A stretch of 8,568 nt of DNA from Promethearchaeota archaeon (GTDB lineage Archaea > Asgardarchaeota > Lokiarchaeia > Sigynarchaeales > SOKP01), in assembly GCA_016839635.1 (NCBI GenBank), contig JAEOTV010000009.1, forward strand, positions 1-8,568. The letters are read 5' to 3'. Position numbers and translations under genes: made by a program. The notes beneath the pieces are model-generated. The model did not search any database. It was not told the origin of the DNA and saw only the letters and a program-made list of their open reading frames with translations. This document shows, one piece after another, positions 1 through 5,536 of the stretch. The first letter of the stretch is position 1. The number at the start of each line of letters is the position of its first letter.

Positions 1-1
1 A

Positions 2-193
2 TTAAAGGATACTTGGAACTATAAGACTATAATTTCCAAGCTTAGAAAACTTCATAAATTTGTGTTATATGATTATCTATTAAATGGTTCTCTTATTATG
101 TATAACGATGAATATATTGGTTGGGATTTAAAAATTTCTATGCTAGTGGATTTTAATTTGACAAATAATAAGGAAACAAATCAAATTATATAG
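2..193 (+). CDS. 3' end of an unrecognised gene (partial)
   Basis: An open frame enters from the left edge of the window and runs 63 codons to a TAG. The visible residues begin LKDTWNYKTI and end TNNKETNQII, with aromatic-rich stretches such as HKFVLYDYLL and NDEYIGWDLK. There is no membrane segment and no motif I recognise. The frame has no stop over its whole visible length, which is not trivial in such AT-rich DNA, and the composition looks like a soluble protein. The start and most of the gene lie outside the window, so no function is assigned. It faces the minus-strand beta-helix gene tail to tail across about 118 bases of T-rich spacer. Confidence 0.55.
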   Translation, partial: LKDTWNYKTIISKLRKLHKFVLYDYLLNGSLIMYNDEYIGWDLKISMLVDFNLTNNKETNQII

Positions 194-259
194 GAAAGCT
201 ATCAAATAGAGCACAAATATAATTATCAAGTTCAAATTTAATATAAGAGTGCAAATAAG

Positions 260-284
260 AATTTTTTATTATTATATATTTTTT
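260..284 (+). terminator. T-rich tract after the partial gene
   Basis: Two runs of six T separated by AT sequence lie about 70 bases downstream of the TAG at 191-193. Archaeal RNA polymerase commonly terminates at such plus-strand T tracts without a strong hairpin. The assignment is by composition only. Confidence 0.35.
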
Positions 285-290
285 CAAGCA

Positions 291-311
291 GCTCTTTTAA
301 AAAAGAAAGAG
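291..311 (-). terminator. Inverted repeat with T tract after the beta-helix gene
   Basis: Immediately after the TAA at 314-312, the minus strand reads CTCTTT, then a T-rich loop with a run of six T, then AAAGAG (arms 306-311 and 292-297). A six-pair stem with a U-rich tract directly after a stop codon is a plausible archaeal terminator. Confidence 0.4.
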
Positions 312-1388
312 TTAAAGATTGATTTTTAACCTTTTTCTAACTGCAATTATTGATATTACAAATAGACTTCCGATAATAATTACTAAGTCAAAACCTAGAA
401 TTGCACCTCCAGATGGTGGTTTATATCCACATACCATAACTGGAAAGTTATCTTGAGTTCCAGCAGTACCAGAAATGCTATGAGGATCATCTCCAATGTT
501 ATTTCCATCATCATCTAAACCAGTATAATCATCCCAAAAATTACCATATCTTCCATTGTCCCATCGATTAAATTGTCCATTATCTCTAGCATTCATCCCA
601 TTATTAATAAAACAATTACCCAATACTAGATTCCCATTTGCTGTTGTAGTAATATCTAAACCAATTTGTGTGTTATTTTGAATTATATTATCTGAAATTG
701 TATTATTAAGACTATCTTCTTCAATAATTATGCCATATTCATCATTATAAGATACATTATTTCTAATGACTAGGTTTTCCTTATTCTCTCGAAAGATATA
801 TATCCCATCATAGTGATTTTTCACAAATTTATTGTCCGATATCGTATTATGCTCACTGTACCTAATTAGAATCCCATTGTAATAATTTTCTGAAGCTAAA
901 TTTTCTGATATAATATTTTTATGGCAGTCTTCCAACCATATTCCTGTATGTCCTGCAAAAGAACAATTATTCCGCAGTAATTTAGAATTATTTACGTTAT
1001 TTAGCCTAATTCCCGCTGAGATAATTCCATTAGCTATACAAGTACAATTTTCAATTTCAAAATATACATTAGAATCACTAATGTAAATACAATTGCCTGT
1101 GCGTTCGATATACACATTTCTAATTATATATGGATCATAAACTGTTCCCGATCCAGAACACCAATCATTTTCCAAAGCTGTTTTACTCCAGTTATAATCA
1201 TTATTATCGTCATCGATATAAATTCCTGTTGCTGATAGATCCCAGAAATCAGCTGATTTTATATAACTTTCATCTGAAAATTCATTTAAATTAGCGTCAA
1301 TATCATCATTGTAAGGATTGATCATTATAATCATAGTAAGAAAGATTAAAATAGGGATCAAAAATTGAAATGGTTTTGCTTTATACAT
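312..1388 (-). CDS. NosD-like right-handed beta-helix surface protein, membrane anchored
   Basis: This is a predicted secreted or surface protein of 358 residues. After a short basic N-terminus, a hydrophobic segment (about residues 7-25) acts as a signal peptide or anchor. Residues about 78-93 carry the motif SGSGTVYDPYIIRNV, which commonly precedes beta-helix repeats in archaeal surface proteins. Residues about 98-265 are parallel beta-helix coils, seen as repeated units of the form N-x-I-S-x-N-x-x-x-x-N-x-x-G-I-x-I. They end in the NosD-type closing motif GNFWDDYTGLDDDGNNIGDD. A second hydrophobic helix (about 328-349) followed by RKRLK forms a C-terminal stop-transfer anchor, as in many Asgard surface proteins. 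Several N-x-S/T sequons suit an outside location. The fold is clear, but the ligand (often a polysaccharide) cannot be read. The start is the ATG at 1388; an in-frame TTG lies just before it at 1391. A GAGG lies 9 bases before the ATG. Confidence 0.85.
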   Translation of the reverse strand: MYKAKPFQFLIPILIFLTMIIMINPYNDDIDANLNEFSDESYIKSADFWDLSATGIYIDDDNNDYNWSKTALENDWCSGSGTVYDPYIIRNVYIERTGNCIYISDSNVYFEIENCTCIANGIISAGIRLNNVNNSKLLRNNCSFAGHTGIWLEDCHKNIISENLASENYYNGILIRYSEHNTISDNKFVKNHYDGIYIFRENKENLVIRNNVSYNDEYGIIIEEDSLNNTISDNIIQNNTQIGLDITTTANGNLVLGNCFINNGMNARDNGQFNRWDNGRYGNFWDDYTGLDDDGNNIGDDPHSISGTAGTQDNFPVMVCGYKPPSGGAILGFDLVIIIGSLFVISIIAVRKRLKINL

Positions 1389-1445
1389 CAATTCCAGCCT
1401 CTAAATAGTGATAAAATAAATGTGTAAGAATTAAGTATGTTAAGG

Positions 1446-1453
1446 TATATAAA
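1446..1453 (-). promoter_or_regulatory. TATA box for the beta-helix gene
   Basis: The minus strand reads TTTATATA, close to the archaeal TATA consensus, preceded by an A-rich BRE-like AAAAG. Transcription would start near 1424, giving a leader of about 35 bases that contains the GAGG. The complementary plus-strand reading, TATATAAA, could also drive transcription rightwards, but no plus-strand gene follows. Confidence 0.5.
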
Positions 1454-1511
1454 CTTTTATGTAAATTTCAAAAACAGAATGTTTAATCATCAAAATATAC
1501 TTAGAAATTTT

Positions 1512-1525
1512 AAATCTTAAGATTT
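1512..1525. repeat. 14-bp perfect palindrome
   Basis: AAATCTTAAGATTT reads the same on both strands. It lies about 60 bases upstream of the beta-helix TATA box and downstream of the broken reading frame. It has no spacer, so it would be a poor RNA hairpin. A dyad protein-binding site is possible, but AT-rich palindromes of this size also arise by chance. Confidence 0.3.
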
Positions 1526-1596
1526 TAAGCTAGAAAGAAGGGACGAGAAGTTGCAAATGAATCCCAAAAGGTTTTCATAAGCAAGCGGTATTGTTG

Positions 1597-1616
1597 TTTT
1601 TCACTTTCGTGAAAAA
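1597..1616 (-). terminator. Hairpin with GAAA loop after the broken reading frame
   Basis: Directly behind the TAA at 1620-1618, the minus strand has a T run and then an eight-pair stem, TTTTTCAC / GTGAAAAA, closed by a GAAA tetraloop. Read as minus-strand RNA this is a GNRA hairpin; on the plus strand the loop is UUUC. Its position right behind a stop codon fits a transcript end or a 3' stabilising structure. It could equally be one helix of a larger structured RNA. Confidence 0.35.
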
Positions 1617-1617
1617 A

Positions 1618-1911
1618 TTACAAAACATTATATCTTTTTGCATCGTGAAGAGAAATACCAAACATTGAATAATTTCTTACTCTTTGAATGGTGTTATCGT
1701 TTGATAACCTTACTAATTCTTGCGAGTTAGCCAGATCGAACACCGAATATAAACCTAATGGCTTACATTTTAGTTCAAATTATGTTTTTACACATAACCT
1801 CTTTTCATATCGCAATAGATTACCTTGCGGTGCCAATGCTTTGAGGTAGCAATACCTCTTCTCGACGTTCAAACCGTTAGGAATGAACAATATATGTTTT
1901 GAAGGTTTCAT
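1618..1911 (-). pseudogene. Reading frame of 98 codons interrupted by one in-frame TAA
   Basis: On the minus strand an ATG at 1911 opens 43 codons (MKPSKHILFIPNGLNV...) to a TAA at 1782-1780. The same frame then continues without a break for 53 more codons, including GLYSVFDLANSQELVRLSND and MFGISLHDAKRYNVL, to a TAA at 1620-1618. In DNA this AT-rich a random frame should meet several stops over that length. Third positions are often G or C (AAC, GTC, GAG, AAG, AGG, TGC, TAC, CTC in a row near the start), unlike the neighbouring genes. A TATA-like box sits about 29 bases upstream, fitting a leaderless start. I recognise no family. The likeliest reading is a recently inactivated and perhaps acquired gene. 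A sequencing error, stop readthrough or a non-coding structured RNA (several inverted repeats overlap it) remain possible. Confidence 0.45.
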
Positions 1912-1936
1912 ATTTAAATCACACTATTAAGGGATT

Positions 1937-1944
1937 ATTATATA
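1937..1944 (-). promoter_or_regulatory. TATA-like box upstream of the broken reading frame
   Basis: The minus strand reads TATATAAT centred about 29 bases before the ATG at 1911. That would place the transcript start almost on the ATG, as in leaderless archaeal genes. No Shine-Dalgarno is visible between them. Confidence 0.35.
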
Positions 1945-2026
1945 TTTTTGTCGATATATAATAATTCATTAAATTTTTATGTCGGAATTAGAAAAATAAG
2001 TTTCTTAATCATAGGTATCGCTTCTA

Positions 2027-2046
2027 AAATAAAAAAAGAAAAGAAG
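2027..2046 (-). terminator. T-rich tract after the small membrane protein gene
   Basis: Beginning a few bases past the TAA at 2053-2051, the minus strand reads TTCTTTTCTTTTTTTATTTT. This is a pyrimidine/T tract typical of archaeal termination, with no clear stem. Confidence 0.4.
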
Positions 2047-2050
2047 AGAT

Positions 2051-2419
2051 TTAGAATGGCCATATATTAATTGTTACATGCAATAAGGCACTAAGTAAGA
2101 CAACAACAAGAACATATAATAGAAAAGCTATGACTGTTATAACAATTGCACTTAAAAAGCCTACATTATGGATGACACAAATAAGTAACCACGCTACGAT
2201 TAAAGCAACCAACCAAGCGATCAAACCTCCTAAAAACAAAAAAACTAAAGCAAAAGTTACAGTAATTAAGAACGCTGTTAAAAAAACATTACCAAAATTA
2301 GTATTCCTCGCTTTACTAAAAAAACTCAAGGCAAGTTTCAAGAAAATTGCCATTACTAACAGTACTATGAGGTAAAAAACTAAAAACCACATAACTTCTT
2401 CAATTGTTTGGAAAATCAT
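2051..2419 (-). CDS. Small polytopic membrane protein of unknown function
   Basis: This is a very hydrophobic protein of 122 residues with about four predicted membrane helices. In the 122-residue numbering they lie near residues 10-32, 43-64, 66-84 and 88-112. The first loop (about 33-43) carries the few charges, in SFFSKARNTN. The sequence is rich in Leu, Val, Ile and Phe with no catalytic-looking residues, and I do not recognise a family. I prefer the ATG at 2419 over an in-frame TTG at 2428, because a TATA-like TTTAAAGT at 2455-2448 would start transcription near 2426 and leave only a few bases of leader before that ATG. Its promoter region is shared back to back with the SnoaL-like gene. 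An A/K-rich frame on the opposite strand here is only its shadow. Confidence 0.65.
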   Translation of the reverse strand: MIFQTIEEVMWFLVFYLIVLLVMAIFLKLALSFFSKARNTNFGNVFLTAFLITVTFALVFLFLGGLIAWLVALIVAWLLICVIHNVGFLSAIVITVIAFLLYVLVVVLLSALLHVTINIWPF

Positions 2420-2447
2420 AATGTTCAAAACTGAATTTATTAGTAGT

Positions 2448-2455
2448 ACTTTAAA
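2448..2455 (-). promoter_or_regulatory. TATA-like box for the small membrane protein
   Basis: The minus strand reads TTTAAAGT about 32 bases before the ATG at 2419. It is a weak match in an AT-rich spacer, supported mainly by its distance. Confidence 0.3.
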
Positions 2456-2501
2456 TTTTAAGAATATTTTATTTTGAATAGAATAAGAAAATTACTATGT
2501 A

Positions 2502-2509
2502 ATATAAAA
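2502..2509 (+). promoter_or_regulatory. TATA box for the SnoaL/NTF2-like gene
   Basis: ATATAAAA is centred about 34 bases before the ATG at 2540, which predicts a leader of about 9 bases. There is no Shine-Dalgarno (the bases before the ATG are GAGATTTACA). It shares a 120-base divergent spacer with the minus-strand membrane protein. Confidence 0.45.
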
Positions 2510-2539
2510 TAATCCTTTTTAAGTGAATAGAGATTTACA

Positions 2540-2905
2540 ATGAATTTAAAAGATCCAAAATTAATAGCTCTTCAGTTTAATGAATATATTAATAATCAGA
2601 ATATCAACGGATTATCCAAGCTGATGACAGAAGATCATATTTTTATTGATAGAGCAAATGAACAATATGGGAATATGGTTAATGGATGGAAGGAATTTTT
2701 TCACAATTTTCCTACATATAAAAACTATTTTCATAGAGTTGAATCACGAGATGATCTAGTTATTCTCATGGGGTATGCGAAATGGTCAAAAGATTCTTTA
2801 AAAAAGGATTATGCAATTTGGACGGCTAGGATTGAAAAGGACCTTGTTTCTGAATGGCGTATTTATGAAGATACCGAAGAAAATAGAAAATTATTTGATC
2901 TCTAA
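2540..2905 (+). CDS. SnoaL/NTF2-like small protein
   Basis: This is a predicted cytoplasmic protein of 121 residues with the layout of the NTF2-like superfamily (SnoaL-like branch). It opens with a helix (ALQFNEYINNQNINGLSKLM) followed by the characteristic turn TEDHIFIDRANEQYGN. A second helical part, GWKEFFHNFPTYKNYFHRVE, follows. The later strands are DLVILMGYAKW, YAIWTARIEKD and VSEWRIYEDTEENRKLF, where W/Y/D residues line the usual cavity. Members of the fold bind or transform small molecules, or serve as dimerisation modules. The residues seen here do not identify the substrate. Length and ending are normal for the family, with no signal peptide or membrane helix. It seems to be transcribed alone, with the next plus-strand gene far downstream. 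Confidence 0.75.
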   Translation: MNLKDPKLIALQFNEYINNQNINGLSKLMTEDHIFIDRANEQYGNMVNGWKEFFHNFPTYKNYFHRVESRDDLVILMGYAKWSKDSLKKDYAIWTARIEKDLVSEWRIYEDTEENRKLFDL

Positions 2906-2910
2906 AAAAA

Positions 2911-3015
2911 CTATGTAAATATACCTGCGATTAATATAAAAACAAGACATAGACCAGCTAAACTTGAAATTCCTATAATAGCTAGTAGAACTTGATACAA
3001 ATCTTTAACAGTCAT
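2911..3015 (-). CDS. Small single-helix membrane protein (34 residues)
   Basis: A short minus-strand frame begins at the ATG at 3015 with MTVKDLYQVL and ends in VFILIAGIFT before a TAG. After a short polar N-terminus with two Lys and one Asp, about 24 residues form one uninterrupted hydrophobic helix. A TATA-like ATTATAATTA lies about 30 bases upstream, as expected for a leaderless gene. The AAAGG upstream is too far from the ATG for a good Shine-Dalgarno. The frame lies tail to tail with the SnoaL-like gene, with stop codons 5 bases apart. Codon choice resembles the neighbours. Function is unknown; a small regulatory or accessory membrane peptide is possible. A 34-codon frame can arise by chance, so confidence is moderate. 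Confidence 0.45.
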   Translation of the reverse strand: MTVKDLYQVLLAIIGISSLAGLCLVFILIAGIFT

Positions 3016-3040
3016 AATTTTATATTTCGCCTTTATTCTT

Positions 3041-3050
3041 TAATTATAAT
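3041..3050 (-). promoter_or_regulatory. TATA-like box for the 34-residue membrane ORF
   Basis: The minus strand reads ATTATAATTA centred about 30 bases before the ATG at 3015. It lies in a very AT-rich spacer, so the match alone is weak. Confidence 0.25.
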
Positions 3051-3200
3051 TCAATATATACTTATATCCACTCTTATATATAAAAGTATATATTTAAAAG
3101 TTATGATTAAGACTTATTTGTTTTGTTTTTATATACACTTTTTTATATCGAACTTACCAGTATATATTTATATATACTCTTATATATTATTAGTAGTATT
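3051..3200. repeat. AT-rich spacer with direct and inverted TATA-type repeats
   Basis: This stretch carries no convincing gene. The 12-mer ACTCTTATATAT occurs at 3070-3081 and again at 3176-3187. An inverted repeat, AGTATATA / TATATACT with a TTTA spacer, occupies 3159-3178. The overall composition is almost only A and T with short CACT/CTCT islands. It may be promoter-like or simply low-complexity DNA between transcription units. Confidence 0.4.
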
Positions 3201-3233
3201 AGGGTGTATTAATAAAAACCTCACTTAACATCA

Positions 3234-3249
3234 TCTAAAAAATAATAAA
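3234..3249 (-). terminator. T-rich tract after the EamA transporter gene
   Basis: Directly behind the TGA at 3252-3250 the minus strand reads TTTATTATTTTTTA, a T tract suited to archaeal termination. No stem is visible. Confidence 0.35.
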
Positions 3250-4203
3250 TCAAAATAAAATAATTAAGACTCCTAATAATGTTACGATTATTCCTATAAA
3301 ATCATTTTTCGAAATTGATTCTTTATTTATTAAATAAGAAAATGGGATAGTGAATAAGGGTAAAGCTGTTGAGATGATAGACATAACTGCAGCACCTGCT
3401 GTATGAACAGCTTCTCCAAAGAAAAAACTTCCAATTGAGTAACTAAGCAAAGCAGATATAACCAATATAATCCAAGTATTTTTTTTTTTAGGGATTGGTG
3501 TTTTGGTGCTTTCTATTAATGCAATAATACTTAAAGAAATAGATGCGAAAAGAAATCTTACCATCATGGCGATCATTGTGCTTAAAATTCCTAAATGTAA
3601 TATTTGATCAACTTGACCAATAGAATAATCTGTAAGAGCAATTCCAAGTGCCCAAGAAATTGCTGTAATTAATGCTAAAAGTGTTCCTTTAATGTTCTTA
3701 GAGTATTTATATTTTTTAAGTCCATCTTGATTACAGTTACTATTTGTTGGATCAAGATCCTTTTCATTCTTAGAATTATTTTTTCCTCTGGTAATTATTA
3801 TTACTCCAATTCCAATTAATATTGTTGAGAATACCATTTGAATCATAAATGGGCGATTTAAAAAGAAAGTAGCAAAGAATAAAGTAAAAAATGGAGTGGT
3901 TGTCGTAATAGCTAGAGCTTTAGCAGGACCTAACATTTTCTGTGATTGAAGATATACAGTGTCTCCTATAATAACTGTGAATAAAATACTCATCATAAGT
4001 ATTAATATAATTATAATAGGGAGTGAAAATGTTTGTAAAAAGATGCCGAGGGATAAACAAATAATTAGAAATGTAATAAATCCAATAATCGAGCGAATTG
4101 TACTTTGAAAAATCGGTGTTGCGTCATTTTCGATCCTTCTTGCTAATACAAATGAAATCGCAAATGAGATATTAGTAAGAATTGCCATTATTTCTCCATA
4201 CAT
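3250..4203 (-). CDS. EamA/DMT-superfamily transporter
   Basis: This is a ten-helix inner-membrane permease of the drug/metabolite transporter superfamily, 317 residues, the usual length. It consists of two EamA repeats of five helices (about 1-140 and 171-317), joined by a charged, Asn/Lys-rich linker at about 141-170. The first repeat has the family pattern IGDTVYLQSQKMLGPAKALA (79-98), followed by TTTPFFTLFFA. The second repeat has the equivalent GEAVHTAGAAVMSIISTALP (263-282), the LINKE turn after helix 9 and a closing glycine-rich helix, FIGIIVTLLGVLIILF. Family members export or import metabolites, amino acids or drugs. Nothing here fixes the substrate. It is divergently transcribed from the longin-like gene, with a TATAAATT box about 41 bases upstream and no Shine-Dalgarno. 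The ATG at 4203 gives the normal N-terminus. Confidence 0.88.
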   Translation of the reverse strand: MYGEIMAILTNISFAISFVLARRIENDATPIFQSTIRSIIGFITFLIICLSLGIFLQTFSLPIIIILILMMSILFTVIIGDTVYLQSQKMLGPAKALAITTTTPFFTLFFATFFLNRPFMIQMVFSTILIGIGVIIITRGKNNSKNEKDLDPTNSNCNQDGLKKYKYSKNIKGTLLALITAISWALGIALTDYSIGQVDQILHLGILSTMIAMMVRFLFASISLSIIALIESTKTPIPKKKNTWIILVISALLSYSIGSFFFGEAVHTAGAAVMSIISTALPLFTIPFSYLINKESISKNDFIGIIVTLLGVLIILF

Positions 4204-4240
4204 GTCTCGTCAAATCTTTTGATTGGTTTTTAAATTCTCA

Positions 4241-4248
4241 AATTTATA
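4241..4248 (-). promoter_or_regulatory. TATA box for the EamA transporter
   Basis: The minus strand reads TATAAATT, preceded by AAAAG as a BRE-like element. Transcription would start about 15 bases before the ATG at 4203. Confidence 0.4.
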
Positions 4249-4353
4249 CTTTTAAATTTTTACTATTTTCATAATTTATTTACCTCTCTTACATTTTTAA
4301 AGAGAATTGTGTTTTTAATTGTTTATGCTTTAAATTTAAGATTGTTTATAACA

Positions 4354-4357
4354 GGAG
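4354..4357 (+). promoter_or_regulatory. Shine-Dalgarno that fixes the start of the longin-like gene
   Basis: GGAG lies eight bases before the ATG at 4366. The frame is open further upstream to a GTG at 4309, but that start has no ribosome site and would add a hydrophobic stretch unlike the rest of the protein. TATA-like candidates are TTTTTAAA at 4294-4301, which leaves this site in the leader, and TTTAAATT at 4329-4336, which would start transcription at or just past it. Confidence 0.5.
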
Positions 4358-4365
4358 TCTCTCGA

Positions 4366-5148
4366 ATGGAAACTAGTCCAAATGGTTTTTATCCAAGAAG
4401 TGATGAAAAAAAAGGGAATGTAAAAAGAAATGTAGATAAAATTTTGACTAATAATGCATATACATCATGTAATTTTAATAAGATTCCTCCTATAATTGGT
4501 GTTCAAATTGGAGATCAATATGGAAATACATTGATGGTAATTGAGTATGATTCAAATGAAAAAACCAACTTTAAACCAATAAAATCTTATTTATCTGAAA
4601 ATGAAAAGAATCTTTTAGAAATGGACTTAATTTCAATGTATTTTAGCTCATTAAGGACATTTGCAGGACAAACGAATATTCAGAATTTATCGAATTTGGA
4701 GATCCATGGTTCTAATATAAAGGTCCAAATCTTCTTTCTTTTTGACAAATACATGATTATACTCTTTTTAAATTCTAAAACTGATTTGAATCTAAAAGAG
4801 AAAAAACTAATTGTTAAGTATTTTGAAGAAAAATTAAATAAATATGAATTTGAATTTGAGCATTTTAATGCAGCAAAATCTAGAAAAATTATCAGATTGT
4901 TAGAAACTAAAGGGAAAGTGTGGCTTAAACAATTGAATATTAACCATTTACAAAGTTTCGAAAATACTTACTTAAAAAAACATGAAATCATTGATGAATT
5001 AACAAGTGAAATTGAACCTGTAATTAAAAAAGTGCTTTTAGAATATCTAAAATACATTCCAGAAGAGATTCTTCAGAATATATCTAAAGAGATTAACACT
5101 AAAATTCAAGATTCATTATTTGGATTTGATTCTAATTTTAATTGCTAA
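4366..5148 (+). CDS. Longin/roadblock-like domain protein with helical C-terminus
   Basis: This is a predicted cytoplasmic protein of 260 residues. After a polar, Lys/Asn-rich N-terminus, residues about 41-163 have the strand-helix pattern of the longin/roadblock fold. A first hairpin reads IIGVQIGDQYGNTLMVIEYD. A helix follows, LLEMDLISMYFSSLRTFAGQ, then strands around IHGSNIKVQIFFLFDK and MIILFLNSKTDLN. A final helix runs to about residue 165 (KKLIVKYFEEKLNKYEFEFE). Such domains bind or regulate small GTPases in eukaryotes and are expanded in Asgard archaea next to GTPases. The rest, about 165-260, is charged and helical (coiled-coil-like) with no family I recognise. The fold is assigned from pattern and memory of Asgard proteins, so the exact subfamily is uncertain. 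It is divergent from the EamA gene and ends 7 bases from the convergent NTF2-fold gene. Confidence 0.65.
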   Translation: METSPNGFYPRSDEKKGNVKRNVDKILTNNAYTSCNFNKIPPIIGVQIGDQYGNTLMVIEYDSNEKTNFKPIKSYLSENEKNLLEMDLISMYFSSLRTFAGQTNIQNLSNLEIHGSNIKVQIFFLFDKYMIILFLNSKTDLNLKEKKLIVKYFEEKLNKYEFEFEHFNAAKSRKIIRLLETKGKVWLKQLNINHLQSFENTYLKKHEIIDELTSEIEPVIKKVLLEYLKYIPEEILQNISKEINTKIQDSLFGFDSNFNC

Positions 5149-5155
5149 GTAAGTA

Positions 5156-5536
5156 TTATTTAATTGGATGAGAGAGTTTATGAACGATCCACCAATTTCC
5201 GTCTATTTTCATCAGATGAAAGTAATCTATAAAGCCCACTTCTTCACATTCGATTTTGAGTTTTACAGCAGCATTATTTCCAGTTACATCAATATTATAG
5301 AATTCAGTATTCCACGTTAATTTTTCATTCACATTTTTTGGATCATACCATGACATATATTCCTCTCTATCTACGATTCGGAATTGCCCATCCTTATCAT
5401 AGAAGAAAAACTTCCATTGATTATGTAAAATCTTTTTATAAAGCTCTGGATCACTTTTCACATGCCCTTCATGATAATAATCTAGAATTTTTTTTTTTAT
5501 TACTCCCGCTTCTTCTTTTTGGATATTATCTTGCAT
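5156..5536 (-). CDS. NTF2-fold, lumazine-binding-like protein
   Basis: This is a predicted cytoplasmic protein of 126 residues resembling the putative lumazine-binding/DUF4440 branch of the NTF2-like superfamily. The first helix contains KKILDYYHEGHVKSDPELYK, where the DYYxGxxxxDxxxL pattern is typical. Next come ILHNQWKFFFYDKDGQ and the short helix REEYMSWYDP. The paired strands are TWNTEFYNIDVTGNNAAVKL and VGFIDYFHLMKIDGNWWIVH. This last segment, DYFxLxKxDGxWxIVxK, is the most recognisable signature. Proteins of this kind are small-ligand binders of mostly unknown role; the name does not prove lumazine binding. The ATG at 5536 gives a normal N-terminus. It is tail to tail with the longin-like gene and downstream of the large GTPase gene on the same strand, separated by 106 bases that contain its own TATA box. 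Confidence 0.75.
   Translation of the reverse strand: MQDNIQKEEAGVIKKKILDYYHEGHVKSDPELYKKILHNQWKFFFYDKDGQFRIVDREEYMSWYDPKNVNEKLTWNTEFYNIDVTGNNAAVKLKIECEEVGFIDYFHLMKIDGNWWIVHKLSHPIK

Noticed and set aside
399..420. CRISPR array or transposon ends anywhere in the window
   Set aside because: No regularly spaced direct repeats, terminal inverted repeats with target duplications, or transposase-like frames were seen. The interval given is nominal because the statement covers the whole window.
1541..1890. RNase P RNA, SRP RNA, tRNA or group II intron
   Set aside because: I looked for the conserved cores (ACAGAAA and GGAAAGUCC of RNase P, the GGAA loop of SRP helix 8, a tRNA cloverleaf, intron domain V) on both strands and found none.
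2130..2375. Plus-strand open frame of 81 codons
   Set aside because: It lies entirely opposite the minus-strand membrane protein. Its Lys/Thr/Ala-rich composition is what the complement of hydrophobic codons gives, so it is a shadow.
2992..3228. Plus-strand open frame of 78 codons
   Set aside because: Its residues (Ile, Tyr, Leu, Phe) simply reflect TATA-type low-complexity DNA. It has no ribosome site and partly overlaps a better-placed small minus-strand ORF.
4309..4365. GTG-started N-terminal extension of the longin-like protein
   Set aside because: It has no ribosome site and hydrophobic residues unlike the rest. A good GGAG stands eight bases before the ATG at 4366.
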